A stretch of 49,478 bases of DNA from Streptosporangiaceae bacterium (GCA_025964695.1 JAOPYK010000203.1:1-49478); one strand, 5' to 3'; positions 15,596 to 28,224 are shown, numbered from the stretch's first letter. Notes: a model not told the origin generated them from the sequence alone. A program made the numbers and translations.

Positions 15596-16465
15596 ATGAG
15601 TAAGGCTGCCCGGCAGCGGACGGCCCGCGAGCGCCTCGCCGAGGAACGCAGGATGCAGGCGCTCAAGCAGAAGCGGGCCAGGGCGGTGATGATCAGCATT
15701 TCCGCCCTCGCGATCCTGGCGCTGGTCGTCGGAATCGGGGTCTATTACGCCAACAAGAAGGCAGTACGCACGCAGAAGGCCACCGCCTACAGTGGCCCGC
15801 TGGCCCCGGTCACGCGCCAGGCCGACGGCTCGGTCGTGATGGCGGCACAGGGCACCGCCGGCCCATTGCTGGAGATCTTCGAGGACTTCCAGTGCCCGAT
15901 CTGCCAGCAGTTCGAACAGCTGAGCGGCCCCACGATCAAGAAGTTGGCGGCCCAGGGCAAGGTCAAGGCGGTGTACCACCCGTTCCAGTTGTTCACCGAT
16001 GAGCCGCTGGCCTCCAACACCCGACGTGCGGCGAACGCCGCGCTGTGCGCCCCCGCGGACAAGTGGGTGTCCTACCACGACACGCTCTACAAGTACCAGC
16101 CGAAGGAAGGAACGAAGGGCTTTGCCGTCAAGGACCTGAACCTGTGGGCGCAGGACCTCGGCTTCGGTGACGCGGCGTTCCAGAAGTGCGTCACCGACAC
16201 CCAGAAGTCCGGTCAGCTCGGCCAGATGACCAAGAACGCGCTGACCGACCGGAAGGTCACCGGTACGCCGACGGTCTACCTGGACGGGAAGGCGCTCAAC
16301 CTGGAGGGTCAGATCATGAACCCGCAGGCGCTGGAGGCGGCCGTCCTGGCCGCGGCCAAGACCTCGCCGGCCACCTCGCCGGCCACCTCGCCGGCCACGT
16401 CGTCGCCGGCTACGTCCCCGGCGGCCACCCCCGCCGCCAGCGGTTCGGCCACTCCGAAGAAGTAA
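15596..16465 (+). CDS. Membrane-anchored DsbA-like thiol oxidoreductase 1 (CPIC)
   Basis: A 289-residue protein: basic, helical cytoplasmic N-terminus (1-29), one membrane anchor (about 30-51), then an extracytoplasmic thioredoxin/DsbA-like domain (about 68-250). The active site is Cys100-Pro-Ile-Cys103 in FEDFQCPICQQF, and the cis-proline loop is GTPTVYLDGK. The tail from about 255 is an Ala-Thr-Ser-Pro repeat, probably a flexible wall-spanning stretch. It resembles actinobacterial DSBA oxidoreductases (Thioredoxin_4). ATG 15596 is preceded by AGAGGAG. The neighbour is a close paralog, so this is a tandem duplication that kept its redox motif but diverged in the CxxC dipeptide. Confidence 0.92.
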   Translation: MSKAARQRTARERLAEERRMQALKQKRARAVMISISALAILALVVGIGVYYANKKAVRTQKATAYSGPLAPVTRQADGSVVMAAQGTAGPLLEIFEDFQCPICQQFEQLSGPTIKKLAAQGKVKAVYHPFQLFTDEPLASNTRRAANAALCAPADKWVSYHDTLYKYQPKEGTKGFAVKDLNLWAQDLGFGDAAFQKCVTDTQKSGQLGQMTKNALTDRKVTGTPTVYLDGKALNLEGQIMNPQALEAAVLAAAKTSPATSPATSPATSSPATSPAATPAASGSATPKK

Positions 16466-16500
16466 CGGTTCCGCCCCCTGTGCATGGTCCTCTCGTAAGG

Positions 16501-16538
16501 TCGTGTACGGCCGGTCACCGGTGACCGGCCGTACACGA
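16501..16538. repeat. Perfect 38-bp palindrome between the two dsbA-like genes
   Basis: Nineteen bases on each side pair exactly around a centre at 16519/16520 (left arm begins TCGTGTACGGCCGG). It has no spacer and no T-run after it. As RNA it would be a long hairpin separating the paralogs; as DNA it could be a bound operator. A terminator or mRNA-stability element is the simplest reading. Confidence 0.75.
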
Positions 16539-16587
16539 TGCACGGCCCCTTGCGGGCAATGCGGCGTAGCGGATTCGGGGGGATCTG

Positions 16588-17373
16588 ATGGGCAAGGCCG
16601 CCAGGGATCGGTCGGCGCGCGAACGACTGGCAGAGGAACGCGAGCACCAGGCGAAGCGGCAGAAGCAGGCGCGGACGCTCATGATCTCCCTTGGTGCCCT
16701 CGCGGTGATCGCCGTCGCCGTCTTCGCCGTCGTGCTGACCCGGTCCGGCGACGACGAGACCAGCGCCTATCACGGTCCGTTCGTCCCGGCGACCCGCCAG
16801 GCCGACGGCTCGATCGTCATGGCGAAACCCGGCGTGAACAAGCCGGTCCTGGAGATCTTCGAGGACTTCCAGTGCCCCAGTTGCAAGGCGTTCGAGAAGC
16901 TCAACGGACCCACGGTCCAGGAATTGGCCGCCGCGGGCAAGGTACGGGTGGTCTACCGCCCCTTCCAGCTGTTCCGGCAGGAGCCGCTGAAGTCCAACTC
17001 CCTGCGGGCGGCCAACGCCGCTCTGTGCGCCCCGGCCGACAAGTGGATCCAGTATCACGACCTGATCTACAAGCACCAGCCGGCCGAGGGCGATACCGGC
17101 TTCTCCGACGCGGACCTGATCTCCTGGGCCAGGAAGATCGGTATCCGCGACCCGGCCTTCGAGAAGTGCGTCAATGGCCATGAGAAACTCGCCCAGGTCA
17201 CAGCCATGACGCAGTACGCCGTGCAGACCGCCAAGGTGGCCTCGACCCCCACCGTCAAGCTCGACGGCAGGGTGCTGGGCACCAACGAGACCTTCACCGT
17301 GAACGGCCTCCGCAAGGCGATCCTCGCGGCGGCCGCCCGCGAGCAGAGCACACCGGCGCCCGCCGGAAGCTAG
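16588..17373 (+). CDS. Membrane-anchored DsbA-like thiol oxidoreductase 2 (CPSC)
   Basis: A 261-residue paralog of the preceding gene with the same plan: basic N-terminus (GKAARDRSARERLAEERE), one membrane anchor (about 30-51) and a DsbA-like domain. The active site is Cys96-Pro-Ser-Cys99 in FEDFQCPSCKAF; the cis-proline loop is STPTVKLDG. It lacks the long Ala-Thr-Ser-Pro tail, ending instead in TPAPAGS. A different dipeptide between the cysteines usually shifts redox potential, so the two may serve different clients. ATG 16588 follows GGGGGAT. Confidence 0.92.
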   Translation: MGKAARDRSARERLAEEREHQAKRQKQARTLMISLGALAVIAVAVFAVVLTRSGDDETSAYHGPFVPATRQADGSIVMAKPGVNKPVLEIFEDFQCPSCKAFEKLNGPTVQELAAAGKVRVVYRPFQLFRQEPLKSNSLRAANAALCAPADKWIQYHDLIYKHQPAEGDTGFSDADLISWARKIGIRDPAFEKCVNGHEKLAQVTAMTQYAVQTAKVASTPTVKLDGRVLGTNETFTVNGLRKAILAAAAREQSTPAPAGS

Positions 17374-17385
17374 CCGGGGCGGCGC

Positions 17386-17425
17386 GCGCCGCAGATCTTC
17401 TCATCGGTGAGGGGACCTGCGGCGC
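17386..17425 (+). terminator. Hairpin after the second dsbA-like gene
   Basis: GCGCCGCAG (17386-17394) pairs with CTGCGGCGC (17417-17425); inside the loop CTCA and TGAG pair again. It lies between the dsbA-like gene and the lgt promoter. No T-run. Confidence 0.5.
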
Positions 17426-17458
17426 ATCAGGTCTGCGGAGGCGGTAACGTCAACGCTC

Positions 17459-19078
17459 ATGCAGCATCCGCTCGCCTTCCCGAGCCCGTCGCAGGGCGTC
17501 TGGCACCTCGGGCCCTTGCCACTCCGCGCCTACGCCTTGATGATCATACTCGGGATCGTCGTCGCCGTCTGGCTCAGTGAACGCCGCTGGGCGGCGCGCG
17601 GGGGGACCCCCGGTGTCGTCATCGACATCGCCGTATGGGCGGTGCCGTTCGGGCTGGTCGGCGGGCGGCTTTACCACGTCATCACCGACAACCAGATGTA
17701 CTTCGGCGCGGGCAGGCACCCCCTCGACGCCTTCAAGGTCTGGAACGGCGGCCTGGGCATCTGGGGCGCGGTCGCGCTGGGCGCTCTGGGCGCCTACATC
17801 GGCTGTCGCCGCCGCGGGATCAACCTGCGGGTCTTCGCCGATGTCGTCGCGCCGGGCATCGCGCTGGCGCAGGGCATCGGCCGCTGGGGCAACTGGTTCA
17901 ACCAGGAGCTCTACGGGCGCCCGACCTCGCTGCCGTGGGCCGTCACGATCGATCAGGACCACCGGCCCAGGCTCTCCGACGGCAGCCTCGATCCGCGCTA
18001 CGCCGATGTCGCCAACTACCACCCCACCTTCCTGTACGAATCGCTGTGGTGCCTTGGGGTCGCGATACTGGTCATCTGGGCGGGCAAGCGGTTCAAGCTC
18101 AACTACGGGCGCAGCTTCGCCCTCTACGTCGCCGCCTACACCGTCGGCAGGGCCTGGATCGAGTGGCTGCGCATCGACAACGCCCACCACTTCCTGGGAC
18201 TGCGGCTCAACGACTACACGGCGCTCGTCGTCTTTGTCGCAGCGGTCGCATACCTGTACGTGAACCGCGACAAGGGCGATGTCGAGGAGGTCCTGGAGAC
18301 CGGGCGTGCCGAGTCCGGTGGCGACGACCCGGTGGGCGAACCGGAGCCGCTCGGCGGTGCCGGAGCGGTGCGGCCCGATTCCGCCGGACCGGCGGCCGAC
18401 GGGGAGCGAGCAGCCTCCGGGCAGCAGGCCCCCGACCGGGACCGAGCACCCGACGCGGAGCAAGGAGCCTCCGGGGAAGCAGAGCAAGGCTCCGCCGGGG
18501 AACAGCAGGTCTCCGCGGAGCCGTGGGCTGTCGCCGAGCCCGCTGTGGACGAGCCGGAGAATCCCGCCGACGCCTCCGTAGATCACGGGGAGCCCGCGGA
18601 GGAGACCGACGCCCAGGGCGACCTGGACGCCCAGGCCGAAATTGACGAGCAGGCCGAAATTGACGAGCAGGCCGAACTCGACGAGCCCATCGAGGAGGCC
18701 GCGGACCCCTCTACGAAGGACGAAAGGGCCGCGAATCACGATCGGTCCCTGGAGGAGGAGCCCCTCGAGGACGAGCCGCAGGAGGACGAGTCCCTCGAGG
18801 ACGAGCCCCTGGAGGAGACCGAGATCGTCCCCGGGGAGCATGCCGGTCCGGCGGAGGGGCCCGCCTCCGCGGACTCCGAGGGGCCGGCCGAGCCGGACGA
18901 GGGTCCCGCCTCCGCCCACACGGAGATGCCGGATGCCAAGCGGTGGTGGGCGACCGACACCCCCGCGACTGAGCAGGCCGAGCCCGCAGCCGGGGTTGCC
19001 GATGCCGATGCGCGGGATTCCGGGAGCGCTGAGCACAAGGCCGGAGGGACGAGACAAACGGCCAGGGAGGCTCCGTGA
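17459..19078 (+). CDS. lgt: Prolipoprotein diacylglyceryl transferase with long acidic C-terminal extension
   Basis: A 539-residue protein. Residues 1 to about 275 are a complete Lgt, the membrane enzyme that attaches diacylglycerol to the lipobox cysteine of prolipoproteins: PLRAYALMIILGI, the GGRLYHV segment, and the Lgt signature GIGRWGNWFNQELYG, with several membrane helices. The remaining 260 residues are disordered, Glu/Asp/Ala/Pro-rich and repetitive (AEIDEQ units; EPLEDEP units), ending in TRQTAREAP. Such tails are seen in actinobacterial Lgt but this is long. A TAACGT lies eight bases before the ATG, so the message may be leaderless. The stop overlaps the next gene (GTGA). Substrates include the lipoproteins predicted at 2389, 40122 and 45098. 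Confidence 0.95.
   Translation: MQHPLAFPSPSQGVWHLGPLPLRAYALMIILGIVVAVWLSERRWAARGGTPGVVIDIAVWAVPFGLVGGRLYHVITDNQMYFGAGRHPLDAFKVWNGGLGIWGAVALGALGAYIGCRRRGINLRVFADVVAPGIALAQGIGRWGNWFNQELYGRPTSLPWAVTIDQDHRPRLSDGSLDPRYADVANYHPTFLYESLWCLGVAILVIWAGKRFKLNYGRSFALYVAAYTVGRAWIEWLRIDNAHHFLGLRLNDYTALVVFVAAVAYLYVNRDKGDVEEVLETGRAESGGDDPVGEPEPLGGAGAVRPDSAGPAADGERAASGQQAPDRDRAPDAEQGASGEAEQGSAGEQQVSAEPWAVAEPAVDEPENPADASVDHGEPAEETDAQGDLDAQAEIDEQAEIDEQAELDEPIEEAADPSTKDERAANHDRSLEEEPLEDEPQEDESLEDEPLEETEIVPGEHAGPAEGPASADSEGPAEPDEGPASAHTEMPDAKRWWATDTPATEQAEPAAGVADADARDSGSAEHKAGGTRQTAREAP
18632..18685 (+). repeat. Three tandem 18-bp repeats in the lgt tail
   Basis: Units begin at 18632, 18650 and 18668 (CAGGCCGAAATTGACGAG, the third with two changes) and encode QAEIDE/QAELDE. 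Just downstream (about 18749-18818) a second, less exact set encodes EPLEDEP. The AAATT stretches are unusually AT-rich for this genome, pointing to recent expansion by slippage. Confidence 0.8.
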
Positions 19079-19809
19079 GCGAGCCAGAGCGCGCCGAAGC
19101 CCAGCGGACCATGAGTTCCGAGATCCACCACGAGCACCGGGACGTGAGCGGGGGATGGCTCCGGCCGTCGGTGTTCGGTGCGATGGACGGGCTGGTCTCC
19201 AACTTCGCGCTGATCGCCGGAATCGCCGGCGGGCGGGCCTCGCAGCACGTCATCATGCTGGCCGGGCTGGCCGGGCTCGCGGCGGGCGCCTTCTCCATGG
19301 CGGCGGGGGAGTACATCTCAGTGGCCTCCCAGTCGGAGCTGGCCCAGGCCGAGATCGCGGTGGAACTCGGCGAGCTGATCAACAACGCCAAGGCCGAGGA
19401 GGCCGAGCTCGCGCAGCTTTACCAGGCCCGGGGGCTTGATGCGAACCTGGCCGCAGAGGTCGCCAGGCAGCTCTCCCGTAACCCGGACGAGGCGCTGGAG
19501 ATCCATGCCCGGGAGGAACTGGGCATCGACCCGGGCAACCTCCCTTCACCGCTGGTGGCCGCCGGTTCGTCGTTCCTGTTCTTCGCGCTGGGCGCTTTCC
19601 TGCCCGTCCTGCCGTATCTGCTGGGCGCCTCCAACCTCTGGCCCGCCGGCATCCTCGCCGCGATCGGGCTGTTCTCGGCCGGCGCGCTGGTATCCCGGGT
19701 GACCGCCCGCTCGTGGTGGTTCAGCGGGCTGCGCCAGTTGCTGCTGGGCGGTGCCGCCGCGGCGTTCACCTTCGGCGTCGGTTCACTCATCGGGACAAGC
19801 GGTCTCTAG
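19075..19809 (+). CDS. VIT1/CCC1-family transporter (putative iron/manganese)
   Basis: A 244-residue protein of the vacuolar iron transporter family. The first helix carries FGAMDGLVSNFALIAGIAGG, the second AAGAFSMAAGEYISVASQSE, both family signatures; a cytoplasmic Glu-rich helical domain follows (about 82-150; LINNAKAEEAELAQLY and ALEIHAREELGID), then three more helices. In plant VIT1 the Glu-rich domain binds Fe(II) and Mn(II). GTG 19075 follows AGGGAGG and overlaps the lgt stop by 4 bp, so it is co-translated with lgt. The direction is probably metal efflux from the cytoplasm; the metal is inferred from family. Confidence 0.88.
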   Translation: MSEPERAEAQRTMSSEIHHEHRDVSGGWLRPSVFGAMDGLVSNFALIAGIAGGRASQHVIMLAGLAGLAAGAFSMAAGEYISVASQSELAQAEIAVELGELINNAKAEEAELAQLYQARGLDANLAAEVARQLSRNPDEALEIHAREELGIDPGNLPSPLVAAGSSFLFFALGAFLPVLPYLLGASNLWPAGILAAIGLFSAGALVSRVTARSWWFSGLRQLLLGGAAAAFTFGVGSLIGTSGL

Positions 19810-19880
19810 CGGGTGCCGAAAGCGGATGAAATGGCCGTTTGTGCCCGCGCGTGTCGTGGGGAACGATAAGCTCACCCGTC

Positions 19881-19944
19881 GTGAGCGACGCCCGCGAGCG
19901 GCGATGTTCCGCCCGCTGAGTGAGCGAAGTGAACCGGAGGAACA
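19881..19944 (+). repeat. Copy of a dispersed GTGAGCGACG...AGTGAACCG element
   Basis: The stretch begins GTGAGCGACG, continues CGCGAG and GCGA, and ends GAAGTGAACCGGAGG just before the next gene's ribosome-binding site. It resembles 13888-13958 in sequence, order and position before a start codon. A -10-like TAAGCT ends eight bases before its GTG, and the frame is open for only 12 codons (begins VSDARE). Confidence 0.4.
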
Positions 19945-20727
19945 GTGAGCGACACGGGCTCTCCCGTGAGGGCGCGCAAGACCGATGAGGACGACTTCTG
20001 GCCCGACGACCGGCCGGGGCTCAGCCGCAGATCCAAGATGATCGGCATCGGTGTCGCCGTCGTGGTGGTGGTCGCGGCCGTCGTGGTGGTCGCCGTCGTC
20101 TCCCTCACGGGCGGGAGCACGACCGCCGCGTCCGGCGGCGGCTCGGCCCTGCCCACGGTGTACGTTCCCACGGCGGCCAACGAGGGCACGAAGAAACTGA
20201 ACCAGCGCACCGGAGGCGACCAGCGTCCCCTCAACGAGGGCGAGGTCTTCACCGACCAGGCCAAGTCGGTCTCGCACGGCAACTACACCTTCGCCCTGGC
20301 CCGCTCCGAGCTCTCCACGAACTGCGGTGCGTCGGTCTGGGGTCAGCGGCTCAAGGCCGACCTGCAGAAGTACGGCTGTTCGCAGCTCGTGCGCGGCGCC
20401 TACCAGACCAGCGACCAGCGGTACGTGGGCCAGTTCATCGCCCTCAACATGGACCGGATCGAGGGCTCCGAGCAGATCGTGCGGGACCTCGACCCGCAGG
20501 TCAGCGCCGGATTCGTGGTCCCGCTGGCGGCCAACGGCCTGACGAACTTCGGGGTCGGCTTCAGCGCCGCCTATCCCGAGATCTACGGTCACTACGTCGT
20601 GATCAGCTGGGTGCAGCGCAAGGGCGGCGCCCGTCCGGACACGATGAACGAGCTGCTCGACGCCAGCCTCGCCATCGAGCGCGCCGCGGACTTCGTCTGG
20701 GGCCGGCTCGTGCTGGCCGACAACTGA
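19945..20727 (+). CDS. Membrane-anchored protein of unknown function, paralog A
   Basis: A 260-residue type II membrane protein: acidic cytoplasmic N-terminus (about 1-30, DEDDFWPDD), one very Val-rich anchor (about 33-55), a Gly/Ser linker, then an external domain. That domain shares a pattern with the next gene: TNCGASVWG, GCSQLVRGAY, GFVVPL, NFGVGFSAA and GHYVVISWVQR, including two cysteines that could pair. I do not recognise the family. GTG 19945 follows GGAGG. It lies downstream of the dispersed repeat and 13 bp before its paralog, so the pair form an operon of duplicated genes. Confidence 0.75.
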   Translation: MSDTGSPVRARKTDEDDFWPDDRPGLSRRSKMIGIGVAVVVVVAAVVVVAVVSLTGGSTTAASGGGSALPTVYVPTAANEGTKKLNQRTGGDQRPLNEGEVFTDQAKSVSHGNYTFALARSELSTNCGASVWGQRLKADLQKYGCSQLVRGAYQTSDQRYVGQFIALNMDRIEGSEQIVRDLDPQVSAGFVVPLAANGLTNFGVGFSAAYPEIYGHYVVISWVQRKGGARPDTMNELLDASLAIERAADFVWGRLVLADN

Positions 20728-20740
20728 TCCCCGGGCCGCT

Positions 20741-21820
20741 GTGAGCTTCGACGCCGACCCGCGGAGCGGTCCCCGCAGGGCGGGTGGCGGCGGCCGGAAC
20801 GCCCAGGACCGGAACACCCGGGACCAGAACGCCTTGGACCAGAACGCCGCGGACCGGGACGCGCCGGACCGGGACGAGCGGGCCCGGGCCGCCCGGGGCC
20901 GGAACGCGCGGGACCGGAACGCCCGCGACCGGGGCATGTCCCGCGGGACCGCCGGAAGACGGTCCGGTGGCCCCCGGCAGGCCGCTGATCAGCCCCGCAA
21001 GGGCGACGGCCCGCCCCGTAGCGCCAGGACCTCTCCCGCGAGCGGCGGCCGGGATCGTACCGGCGCCCGGGGCCGCCCAGGCGGGGGCGGTCGGCGCCGC
21101 GGCGTCCCGCCGGTCGTGTTCTACGGCACCGCGGCCGGTCTCGGGGTCGTGCTCCTCGCCGCGGTGGCGATCCTGGTCCTGGCGGGTGGCTCCGGCACGA
21201 AAGGGCCCGCCCGTCCGCCCGGACCCGCCGCCGCCGGGTCGGTACCGGCGGCCTACTCCGACGCGCCCTCGACCCCGACCTTCGACGTGATCGGTGAGCG
21301 CTCCGCCGACAGCGGCCCGCTCACCGCCGACGAGGTGTTCCCCCCGGGCAGGACCACCCTTGTCGACGGGACGACGCACGCCCGGCTGGAATTGCGCGAC
21401 CAGCGGATCGATACCGACTGCGCCGAGGCGGTCTGGGGGAGCGCCGCGGGCGCCGTGCTCCAGCAATCCGGCTGCACCCAGGCCGTACGCGGCGTCTACG
21501 CCGACCAGAAGAAGGGCTACGCGGCGCTCTACGCCGTGTTCAACCTGGCGCACGCCGTGGACGCCGGTCGTTTCGTGCACGCGATCACCCCGGGTACGGG
21601 CGCGGGTTTCGTCCGGCCGCTGCCCGAGGCGGCGCCGCTTGACGGGTTCGGCCGGGGATTCGGCATTGCGCGGGGCGCCGCCATGGGGCACTACGCCGTC
21701 GTCGCCTGGGTACAGCGGCTCGACGGCAGCGGCGACGCGAAGGACCAGTCCCTGATCTCCCTGCTCGTCACCGCCGGTAACGCGCCCGCGGTCTACGGCA
21801 GGGTGGCGGCACACCGCTGA
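20741..21820 (+). CDS. Membrane-anchored protein of unknown function, paralog B, with 5-residue repeats
   Basis: A 359-residue protein. Residues 19-63 are nine RNARD-like five-residue units, followed by an Arg/Gly/Pro-rich basic stretch to about 125, a membrane anchor (about 126-148), an Ala/Pro linker and an external domain equivalent to the upstream paralog: TDCAEAVWG, GCTQAVRGVY, GFVRPL, GFGRGFGIA and GHYAVVAWVQR. The cytoplasmic part is strongly basic here but acidic in the paralog, so the two could interact through their tails. GTG 20741 lacks a good ribosome-binding site and is probably coupled to the preceding stop. Function unknown. Confidence 0.72.
   Translation: MSFDADPRSGPRRAGGGGRNAQDRNTRDQNALDQNAADRDAPDRDERARAARGRNARDRNARDRGMSRGTAGRRSGGPRQAADQPRKGDGPPRSARTSPASGGRDRTGARGRPGGGGRRRGVPPVVFYGTAAGLGVVLLAAVAILVLAGGSGTKGPARPPGPAAAGSVPAAYSDAPSTPTFDVIGERSADSGPLTADEVFPPGRTTLVDGTTHARLELRDQRIDTDCAEAVWGSAAGAVLQQSGCTQAVRGVYADQKKGYAALYAVFNLAHAVDAGRFVHAITPGTGAGFVRPLPEAAPLDGFGRGFGIARGAAMGHYAVVAWVQRLDGSGDAKDQSLISLLVTAGNAPAVYGRVAAHR
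20795..20929 (+). repeat. Nine 15-bp coding repeats
   Basis: Imperfect units related to CGGAACGCCCGGGAC encode R/Q-N-A-x-D; the pattern weakens in units 6-7 and is exact again in units 8-9. It is an in-frame expansion that does not disturb the reading frame. Confidence 0.75.
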
Positions 21821-22149
21821 CCTAGGCATACGCACCCCCCGCACCCGTCCACCGGTGATCATCCTCACCGATAGATGGGTATTTGGGGTTTAATGTCCCG
21901 GCTATCCTGGTTATAGCTAGAGGGGCAAGAAGCCGCCGCGGTGGGTACCGCGGGGACCCAGCGACGCCGTAGCCGCACGGTCACCCCGAGATGACCCCTC
22001 GTAAGCGAAAAGTGAACACATGAGTAGTGCAAGCGCGGGTAAGTTTCGCGATCTAGGTCAGTCGGGCATGATCCCGGCAGTGAGGTAACCTCTTAACACC
22101 GCAGCAGGGCCAACGTCGTCCCCGACTGCACTGACATCGGAGCAGTGAC
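21821..22149 (+). other. Intergenic leader region upstream of gltB
   Basis: Apart from the structured element listed next, this 329-base gap has a small CGGTGA/TCACCG hairpin (21853-21870) after the paralog operon, AT-richer DNA at 21871-21919 with -10-like TATCCT (21903-21908), a possible 22-codon ORF (ATG 22020 to TAA 22088, beginning MSSASAGKF) and an inverted repeat GAGGT-A-ACCTC (22082-22092) that could be an operator or cover a -10. No standard gene is seen. Confidence 0.4.
21920..22000 (+). ncRNA. Structured leader RNA of unknown class upstream of gltB
   Basis: GAGGGG (21920-21925) can pair with CCCCTC (21995-22000), enclosing CCGCGGT/ACCGCGG (21936-21942 with 21947-21953, 4-nt loop). 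An alternative GGTCA/TGACC stem (21979-21983 with 21992-21996) competes with the closing stem. Closed multistem structures with mutually exclusive helices are typical of riboswitches, and gltB is a plausible target for nitrogen sensing. It does not match any riboswitch consensus I can recall; class is unknown. Confidence 0.35.
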
Positions 22150-26709
<4,560 letters not shown>

Positions 26710-26721
26710 GGGGGGTCACAG

Positions 26722-28185
26722 ATGGCTGATCCGAAGGGCTTTCTCACGATCGGGCGCGAGCTTCCCAAGCGCCGCCCCGTCGACGTCCGCATCAAGAGCT
26801 GGAGCGAGGTCTACGAGGACTTCCCCAAGGGCTCGCTGGAGAAGCAGGCGGCACGGTGCATGGACTGTGGCATCCCGTTCTGCCACAACGGCTGCCCGCT
26901 GGGAAACCTCATTCCCGAGTGGAATGACCTGGTCTACCGGGACAACTGGCGGGAGGCCATCGAGCGGCTGCACGCGACCAACAACTTCCCGGAGTTCACC
27001 GGCAAGCTGTGCCCCGCGCCGTGCGAGAGCGCCTGCGTGCTGGGGATCAACCAGGACCCGGTGGCCATCAAGCGGGTCGAGGCCGACATCATCGACCGTG
27101 CCTGGGCCGAGGGCTGGGTCACCCCCCAGCCGCCTGCGGTCAGGACGGGCAAGAAGGTCGCGGTCATCGGCTCCGGACCGGCCGGGCTGGCCGCCGCCCA
27201 GCAGCTGACCCGGGCCGGGCACGACGTGAAGGTCTACGAACGCGACGACCGGATCGGCGGCCTGCTGCGCTACGGGATCCCAGAGTTCAAGATGGAGAAG
27301 CGGCACGTCGACAGGCGCCTGGGCCAGATGAGGGCCGAGGGCACCGAGTTCAAGACGGGCGTCAACGTCGGGATCGACATCACCGCCGCGGAACTCCGGG
27401 AGCGGTACGACGCCATCGTGTTGTCGGGCGGTGCCACCGTACGGCGGGACCTCTCGGTGCCCGGCCGTGAGCTGCGGGGCGTCTACCAGGCCATGGAATA
27501 CCTGCCACCGGCCAACAGGGTGCAGGAGGGCGACTTCGAGGAGTCGCCGATCTCCGCGGCGGGCAAGCACGTCGTCGTGATCGGAGGCGGTGACACCGGC
27601 GCCGACTGCATCGGCACCGCCATTCGCCAGGGGGCCGCCTCGGTGACCCAGCTGGAGATCATGCCTCAGCCGCCCGCGTCCCGGCCGGACGCGCAGCCGT
27701 GGCCGACCTACCCGATCTTGTACAAGATGGAGACCGCCCACGAGGAACTGGCCGGTCTCGGCGGCGAGCGGCTGTACGCCATCTCGACGGTCGAGTTCGT
27801 GGCCGATGAGAACGGTGACGTCGTCTCCCTGAAGCTGGTCGGCGTGCAGGGCCCCACCCAGGGGTTCGCGCCCATCCCCGGCACCGAACGGGAGATCCCG
27901 GCCGAGCTGGTCACCCTGGCGATGGGTTTCCTGGGCCCGCAGCACGAGGGGCTGCTGGAGCAGCTCGGCGTCGAGTTCGACCAGCGGAGCAACGTCGTCC
28001 GTGACCAGGACTACCAGACCTCCGTCGAGGGCGTCTTCTGCGCCGGCGACATGGGCCGCGGCCAGTCCTTGATCGTCTGGGCCATCGCCGAAGGCCGTGC
28101 CGCGGCCGCCGGTGTGGACAAGTACCTCAACGGTGAGACGGCCCTGCCGTACCCCATCCCCCCGACCGCCCGCCCGCTCGTCTAG
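26722..28185 (+). CDS. gltD: Glutamate synthase (NADPH) small subunit
   Basis: A 487-residue partner that passes electrons from NADPH through FAD and 4Fe-4S clusters to GltB. Cluster cysteines are at 46, 49, 54 and 58 ([13 protein letters not shown]), with a second group in [13 protein letters not shown]. The FAD motif is [15 protein letters not shown], the NADPH motif [15 protein letters not shown], and the C-terminal flavin-binding element [19 protein letters not shown]. It is co-transcribed with gltB and followed by a GC-rich hairpin that probably ends the operon. Confidence 0.97.
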   Translation: MADPKGFLTIGRELPKRRPVDVRIKSWSEVYEDFPKGSLEKQAARCMDCGIPFCHNGCPLGNLIPEWNDLVYRDNWREAIERLHATNNFPEFTGKLCPAPCESACVLGINQDPVAIKRVEADIIDRAWAEGWVTPQPPAVRTGKKVAVIGSGPAGLAAAQQLTRAGHDVKVYERDDRIGGLLRYGIPEFKMEKRHVDRRLGQMRAEGTEFKTGVNVGIDITAAELRERYDAIVLSGGATVRRDLSVPGRELRGVYQAMEYLPPANRVQEGDFEESPISAAGKHVVVIGGGDTGADCIGTAIRQGAASVTQLEIMPQPPASRPDAQPWPTYPILYKMETAHEELAGLGGERLYAISTVEFVADENGDVVSLKLVGVQGPTQGFAPIPGTEREIPAELVTLAMGFLGPQHEGLLEQLGVEFDQRSNVVRDQDYQTSVEGVFCAGDMGRGQSLIVWAIAEGRAAAAGVDKYLNGETALPYPIPPTARPLV

Positions 28186-28211
28186 CCCGCTCGCCGGACC
28201 GTTCGGGCGGG
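28186..28211 (+). terminator. GC-rich hairpin after gltD
   Basis: CCCGCTCG (28186-28193) pairs with CGGGCGGG (28204-28211), one G-T wobble, 10-nt loop, starting right at the gltD stop. No T-run. Confidence 0.45.
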
Positions 28212-28224
28212 GTGCGAGATCCAG

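Noticed and set aside
21920-22010. ydaO (c-di-AMP) riboswitch before gltB
   Set aside because: The 3' part (ACCCCTCGTAAGCG) is faintly similar, but the conserved GGGGAACC and GGGUGAA elements are not seen.
22001-22020. GlnR box before gltB
   Set aside because: GTAAG-n6-GTGAA is only a partial match to the gTnAc-n6-GaAAc consensus and has no second half.
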